NCBI GenBank assembly: GCA_951217055.1
Contig: OX578280.1
Span: 16,221,394 to 16,285,393 of the forward strand
Direction: 5' to 3'
From: Gerris lacustris
Taxonomy: Eukaryota > Arthropoda > Insecta > Hemiptera > Gerridae
DNA length: 64,000 bases
Numbering within the stretch: position 1 is the first letter of the stretch; each line of letters begins with the position of its first letter. The notes under the pieces are model-generated. The model was not told the origin of the DNA. It searched no databases and worked only from the letters and a program-made list of their open reading frames with translations. Both the position numbers and the translations under genes were made by a program. Shown piece by piece: positions 55,505 through 64,000 of this stretch.

Positions 55505-56097
55505 AAAAATCGGTACGAGAAAATTTAGACAAACTTTCTCATATACGAGTTCATAGTTACTTAGCCCAGTGTTTTCCATATATATTCGTTTTCGTATGTA
55601 CATTTAATTATCATTGAACATATATCAAAATTTATCATAAAAATAACTCCTCCTGGGCGGGGAATCGAACCCAGGCTCTCTCCGTCCGCGTTTTAAGCTA
55701 TATTCTCAGGAACTAGATTTTTCCCGGGAAAACGGCTTACATCGTTAGATTCGTATTTAATTGGACTACATTTTAGGATCAAAATCGTCGGAATCAATTT
55801 CGAGAAATAATTTGTTTCCCCGTTCTTTTTCGAGTTTTGGGGGGGGTGTCCCCAACCTGAGAGCTAAAAATCATATCTCGATTTCGCCTCGGGGTATGAT
55901 TTTTTCTGAACATGTAACATGTATGCTAAATTTCGTCAAAATCGGCCCAGTAGTTTAGGCTCCAGGCGTCTGCACAGACGACAGACAGACAGACTTTTTT
56001 AAAACTACTTTTGGACTCAGGGGACCTCAAAACGTGTAAATCCATCAAAATCTCAAAATCGAATTTTCGCGCCCTTTCTCTTTATATGAGAAAGTCA
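55505..56097 (-). repeat. Dispersed repeat family A, copy 5, tandem with copy 4
   Basis: Same orientation as copy 4 and abutting it head to tail. The B-box complement is at 55659 and the conserved block at 55929. The frame at 55761 is not a gene. Confidence 0.75.
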
Positions 56098-56464
56098 AAT
56101 TAGGTTAGATTAGTCTCATTCCCTACTTGAGACAGGGGCCCCCAATTTGTTATAATACGAACACGAACTCATCCAAAAAGCTCCCTAAGGAGTTTTTTTC
56201 CGGGTGTACGCTACGCCCCTGTAATTAGCGTCGTAGAAGTGTATGTATTATTTAAAAAACCAATGACCTATCTTGATATAGCAATATTGCAGTCTCTATC
56301 TAAATTAATGTACCTACATCGGATATCTGTAAAGATGTCTCTAAAAGTGGTCTTTGTATGTTCTAATCTCGACTTTAATGTGAATAAGAAGCAATATCGT
56401 GTAAGCACTAAACTTTGTGTATAAATCATGCGAAATGCGAAGCCCAAGTTTTTCCTTACACTAA

Positions 56465-56700
56465 GATACCACGATTTCTTTTGTCGTTCACCATAGTGGT
56501 CACCATCTTATAATAGTAAGAGGGAAATTTCTAAAAAGTATACAATTTTCTCAAATGCTTAGTGTGCAAAATTTTGTTATAATAGGTCAATTTTTACACT
56601 AGTTATTGTTAGACAAACACAAAAAAATTTTAAAATACCAAGTCTCTGAAATGAAAAATTTACTTGCTCGTTTAAGAATCAACAAAATCGAAAATATATA
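56465..56700. repeat. Family B tail fragment
   Basis: gtgcaaaattttgttataat, aatttttacactagttattg and tgctcgtttaagaatc match the 6940-7060 fragment. Diverged. Confidence 0.5.
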
Positions 56701-56929
56701 GGTATATTAAAAAATAGGGTAAATCTCGGCAATAGTGCACCCCTCCTCACTCCAACGTATTTTTTGACAAAGGGATATCGACTCTCCTATGAACAAACCA
56801 TACATATATAATTATTATATACATATATATATTATTATATACGAATGGAAGGGATGAATTGATATATCGAAGCCAACTGTACGACTTCGAAAGACATCGA
56901 TTACACACGGAGAGAAAATTATGCTAAAT

Positions 56930-57260
56930 AGTCAGTATAACTTATTCTGCCACCATTTTTCAACCGCGTACTAGTCGAAAAAATTCATTCCCATACTGAG
57001 GTGCAGTATAGGCCTATTCTGCGACCCAGCATAGACGTTTTCAGACTGCGTAGCAGTTGATGGTATACTGGAGTCAAGTCGAACATATCATTCAACTCCT
57101 GTGCAGCATAACCACTAAACTGTTTCGCAGTTTAAAACACCCCTATACTGCAATGCAGTATAGTTTGACTCGGCTCGGTCGCAGTATTGTTGTTTCCAGA
57201 ATCGTGGCAGCCGAAAAAATTAATTAATAAAGCATAAAGGCAGTTGAAAATATTTAGTTT
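56930..57260. repeat. Cluster of CAGT-core motifs in both orientations
   Basis: Examples: gtcagtataactta (56931), gtgcagtataggcc (57002), gcagttgatgg (57051), atactgcaatgcagtatag (a palindrome, 57146) and tcgcagtattg (57179). More occur at 58556-58640 (tcaactgtgactcagttgaa). Confidence 0.5.
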
Positions 57261-58690
57261 CAACTGGAATTCAGCATACCTCATAAGTACATTTATTACT
57301 ATTTTTAATGAAATAGTTAATAAAACAAATAGTTAACTACGGTACGTTACATATTATTATTATTATTACATATATATAAATGTTCTGGAGGTAGTTTTGA
57401 AATAATTTAACAGTGTTTTAGGGGTACATTTATTTAGTACAGATTTTTTCTTGGGTAACCTAATCTAATCTATATGGTGTGTTTATTGGTTTTATTTTTC
57501 TTTACTTGAATAGTAATGTGTATAAGAACCGTTACGATTCAGAGGTTATATAGGTATTAAAAGTTTAAAAAAATACCCTTTGACTTAAGAGGATTAGACC
57601 TTTTTAGGAGAATCAGAAAAAACCATTATACTTATGCTTATGAAAGATAAATTTTAACGGTTATTCAAACCCTCAGTAAGGTTAAAATTTACCTGAATTG
57701 AACACTGGAACTGGCATAGTATTTGGGAAGTAATTTTGTATATATAGAAAGTATGCGTCAACCCCTCTTGGGCCGTTATGAAGCTTACTAATCTTTTAGA
57801 CCATCCAAAAAATTACAAATAAATTTTGGAACTGCTAAAGTTTGAAGAGAATATTGTCAGACAGCAAAAATAACTATTGACAATATTATTATTGATTATA
57901 AGTGAGCATTAGAGACTATATTTAAACTTAGAAAGTATATACACATGATAATCTTCATCGTCTATAAGAACTAAGTTAATATAGACTGTGTGAAAACTGT
58001 AGTATCCACCTAAATAAACGATTCTCCCCTACGTTCTAGCTATGAAATAGAATAAAAGAGAATAGATTTGTATTTGCGTATAAAAACATGATTATAGTAT
58101 ATAGGTATTGAAAAATCAATCCTACACGTGGTTTATTTTGTCGTTCGGAACAATGTGCATAACTCTGTTAATGAAAAAAAAGGTTTGTCTCGTCGAATAG
58201 ATAAAATTAGAATTTTTTCCTATCCTAAAATTCAAATTTTAATTTTAAAGGGCACGTTTACGCGAGCGTTGCGCACGAACGCTTGGGCAGACAACGTTGT
58301 CCGGCAAACTCGTTCTGAGCATTGGTAAAATGAACATGTGCACAAAATTTCATCAAAATCGGTCAACTTGTACTCAAGTTATCGTCATATTATGTTTCAG
58401 ACACACCGTCAAATACGTAGCATATTTTGTTGAATAAAATTTAGGAAGCTCGCTATGTTCGCTTCAATTAAACTCGTGATTTATGAAAATGCATTTATTA
58501 CTTAGAATGCGTTAAAAAAATACTACGTAAAATGAGTCACTAATAAAAAAGATCATCAACTGTGACTCAGTTGAAGATAAGGCAGGTGCATTTCAAGTCA
58601 ACTGCGACCAAGTATAAGTACTTTGTCTTAACTGTGTATCAGTTGAACAAAATACGTCTTCGACTGCCTCCGAGCTGAAGGGCCGGTGGT
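57261..58690. other. Upstream region with a family B copy at 58120-58480
   Basis: 57261-58100 shows nothing recognisable. 58125-58480 is a family B copy (gagcgttgcgcacgaacgct; gagcattggtaaaatgaaca; aggaagctcgctatgttcgc). The frame at 58128 is part of it. Confidence 0.5.
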
Positions 58691-58705
58691 AGGTGGGGGG
58701 AACCC

Positions 58706-58769
58706 TATATAAAGGTTACCCCAGCTGAACGGAAGTCATTCTTCAGTTGTGCTTCCTACATTACAGATC
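58706..58769 (+). promoter_or_regulatory. Core promoter: TATA box, initiator and DPE
   Basis: TATATAAA at 58706-58713; TCATTC at 58736-58741, a perfect arthropod initiator with A+1 at 58738; and AGATC at 58765-58769, a perfect DPE at exactly +28 to +32. The TATA box starts at -32. The three elements stand at consensus spacing, 90 bp before the first ATG of the gene below. Confidence 0.75.
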
Positions 58770-58827
58770 ATTGCTTTAGAGTTCTTTACACTTCTATATC
58801 ATTTTAATCTTTACATATTGTCTATAT

Positions 58828-63475
<4,648 letters not shown>

Positions 63476-63509
63476 TGCGTAAGGAAACAACATTGTAACA
63501 ACTGTCATC

Positions 63510-64000
63510 ATGCTATCGTGCCACGATTGTAAACATAGATTCAAATCTGTAAGCGATCTTATAGTTCATATCAAACGTATGCACCTTGACTTTTCACCAG
63601 GGGACAATCTTTCGTTGCGCTGTGGCGAGCCAGGCTGCTACAGAGTATGTGGCAGCTTGTATACCTTGCGTTATCATTTAAAGTCTGAACATTGTGCCAC
63701 TTCTCCAAGTGGTGTCGCGCCCTCTTTAAACAACGTGGTCTGTGAAAGGAATGGGAACGAGGTAGGAGAAGGTATTAAAGACTCAGAAATAAATATCTCA
63801 CAAGATGAGACGGTTAATGGGGAAAACTTACGCTTTGATTTTTCGCCCGAAAATTTAAAAAAAATATTTTTAGATACAGCTGCTAAGATGTTTAGCAAGC
63901 TACAGGCCAACCCACAAATACCCCTTAATTACATTCAGTTATTTTATAATAGGTATGAAGAATATATGAAAGACTCGTTTTGTTTTGTGTTAAATCGATT
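63510..64000 (+). CDS. C2H2 zinc-finger protein, open at window end
   Basis: Open from ATG 63510 to the window end (163 codons and on). Finger 1 is C4-X2-C7-X12-H20-X4-H25; finger 2 is C38-X4-C43-X12-H56-X4-H61. An acidic linker is followed by KKIFLDTAAKMFSKLQAN and PLNYIQLFYNRYEEYM, a helical segment. From memory the pattern of N-terminal fingers followed by a KMxSKLQ-type helix occurs in multicopy fish and invertebrate proteins that carry a transposase-like core farther on. That core would lie beyond the window. Start 34 bp after the stop of the 625-residue gene, same strand; no separate promoter is visible in the gap. Probably a DNA-binding transposase or its partner; function inferred. 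Confidence 0.7.
   Translation, partial: MLSCHDCKHRFKSVSDLIVHIKRMHLDFSPGDNLSLRCGEPGCYRVCGSLYTLRYHLKSEHCATSPSGVAPSLNNVVCERNGNEVGEGIKDSEINISQDETVNGENLRFDFSPENLKKIFLDTAAKMFSKLQANPQIPLNYIQLFYNRYEEYMKDSFCFVLNR

Overview
The window looks like a repeat-rich, AT-rich arthropod (most likely insect) nuclear genome. Long introns with GT-AG junctions, a metazoan kinesin gene, a BEL/Pao retrotransposon (a metazoan lineage), and hAT, piggyBac, mariner and non-LTR relics all fit this. I see no bacterial, organellar or viral gene organisation, no rRNA or CRISPR, and no tRNA gene I would defend.

Host gene. Five plus-strand exons (10693-10761, 52553-52666, 52781-52978, 53994-54149, 54296-54481) encode 241 consecutive residues of a kinesin motor domain that best resembles KIF19 (kinesin-8 group). 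They include the P-loop, switch I and switch II. The first and second recognised exons are about 41.8 kb apart. Most of the window is therefore intron filled with transposable elements (TEs), and the gene is open at both ends.

Layout. 1-7060: a degenerate MADF-domain gene split by a 5'-truncated non-LTR retrotransposon, itself split by a 3,997-bp hAT-type element that carries further repeats (four or more nesting levels, with target duplications visible). 7800-38450: a patchwork of hAT insertions with 8-bp duplications, foldback elements, minisatellites, a minus-strand reverse transcriptase fragment, a mariner transposase scrap and a decayed piggyBac copy with TTAA sites. 38454-52474: a tandem BEL/Pao array, LTR-internal-LTR-internal-LTR, with one 5-bp duplication (CAATC) outside the outer LTRs and two intact, apparently identical 1,760-residue Gag-Pol frames. 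Its last LTR ends 78 bp before a kinesin exon. 52553-54481: the kinesin motor exons. 54500-56700: more dispersed repeats.

Right end, the most interesting part. 58706-63475 is a complete six-exon gene with a TATA box, initiator and DPE at consensus spacing. It encodes a 625-residue protein with a SAM-like N-terminus. Only 34 bp after its stop codon a second frame starts (63510, running off the window) with two C2H2 zinc fingers. The pair resembles, from memory, paired uncharacterised repeat-associated gene families in fish and invertebrate genomes. I infer a two-gene DNA transposon, possibly CMC/EnSpm-like, whose left end may lie near 56906 and whose right end is outside the window.
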